The notes under the pieces are model-generated. The model did not search any database. It was given only the letters and a program-made list of their open reading frames with translations, and was not told the origin of the DNA. Below, piece by piece: positions 63,765-64,000 of a stretch of DNA of 64,000 nucleotides; the stretch's first letter is position 1, and every line of letters begins with the position of its first letter. The stretch spans positions 124,001 to 188,000 of the forward strand of contig NZ_FWFR01000004.1 of assembly GCF_900172325.1 (NCBI RefSeq). The letters are read 5' to 3'. This DNA comes from Oceanibacterium hippocampi (lineage in GTDB: Bacteria > Pseudomonadota > Alphaproteobacteria > Sneathiellales > Sneathiellaceae). The position numbers were made by a program, and so were the translations under genes.

Positions 63765-64000
63765 ATGAAAAAATTGTCATTAATGGCGCTGACCGCCGCC
63801 GCGACACTCGTCGGCTCGGCCCTTGTCGCCAATGCCGCCGATTACAAGATCGGCCTGTCCAACGGCTGGGTCGGTAGCGAGTGGCGTACCCAGATGATTG
63901 CCGAGGCCGAAGCCGCCGCCGCCAAGTGGAAGGATCGCGGCGTCAACGTCGAGGTCGTGGTCCAGAGCGCCAATGTCGACGTTCCCGGCCAGATCGCCCA
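63765..64000 (+). CDS. Sugar-type ABC transporter substrate-binding protein, 3' end off window
   Basis: First 78 residues only, running off the window. GGGAGGA lies just before ATG 63765. A classic signal peptide (MKKLSLMALTAAATLVGSAL then VANAADYK) precedes YKIGLSNGWVGSEWRTQM and NVEVVVQSANVDVPGQIA, the first strands of a ribose/galactose-type binding protein. Likely the first gene of a sugar importer that supplies the SIS/ROK pathway. The 78-base gap before it is A/T-rich with a palindromic AATCGATT. Confidence 0.8.
   Translation, partial: MKKLSLMALTAAATLVGSALVANAADYKIGLSNGWVGSEWRTQMIAEAEAAAAKWKDRGVNVEVVVQSANVDVPGQIA

Overview
The window is high-GC chromosomal DNA from an alphaproteobacterium, most likely a Rhodospirillales-type environmental or marine organism (an inference from gene content, not a phylogeny). 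Pointers are a DUF2852 protein, a FYDLN-like zinc ribbon, a symporter-histidine kinase with a single-domain regulator, an XRE/short-chain-fatty-acid-type regulator, CioAB, and many TRAP and Liv-type uptake systems. I saw no rRNA, tRNA, CRISPR array, insertion sequence or integrase. Both ends of the window cut a gene.

Layout. 1-4461: YhaO/YhaN nuclease-ATPase pair (SbcCD-like). 4510-17288: a signalling and caspase island, made of a three-gene phosphorelay (sensor kinase, Rcp1-type regulator, hybrid kinase), a FecR-like protein with a CHASE2 adenylate cyclase, a caspase-DUF4384 protein with a YceI-OmpA protein, and a second caspase ending in a CxxCH motif. 17315-32903: a catabolic island with an AMP-dependent CoA ligase, an atypical crotonase, a class III CoA-transferase, an acyl-CoA dehydrogenase, a TRAP transporter, an alpha/beta hydrolase, an SDR, a MarR regulator, a phthalate-type Rieske oxygenase with PDR reductase, a Gfo/Idh/MocA dehydrogenase and a 4,5-dihydroxyphthalate decarboxylase-like protein. 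Three near-identical TTAGA(A/T)ATCTAA palindromes sit in front of its transcription units and define a probable local MarR regulon. 32900-38934: NnrS, succinate-semialdehyde-type dehydrogenase, CorA, LigB/DODA-type extradiol dioxygenase and an SDR; the last two could extend the aromatic pathway.

39072-48428: DUF481 outer-membrane protein, CioAB quinol oxidase, CuZn superoxide dismutase, small zinc ribbon, zinc metallopeptidase, TetR regulator, DUF2852 protein behind a perfect palindrome, ICMT-type methyltransferase, GNAT acetyltransferase and a small protein with a histidine-kinase-like dimerization helix. 48670-53956: an overlapping four-gene operon (response regulator, small membrane protein, SSS-family symporter-histidine kinase, DUF1810) next to an XRE regulator. 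The symporter kinase, the XRE regulator and the small protein share one DHp-like segment, and the genes for the XRE regulator and the small protein share an upstream TTGCA-repeat motif; this looks like one undescribed local signalling module. 54190-59382: complete Liv-type ABC transporter. 59406-64000: carbohydrate or amino-sugar locus (ROK repressor, SIS-domain protein, ROK kinase, DMT transporter, start of a sugar-type binding protein).

The strongest leads are the DHp-sharing signalling module, the caspase/cyclase island with its CxxCH-tailed caspase, and the MarR-controlled aromatic-acid/CoA cluster containing a crotonase that lacks both catalytic glutamates.
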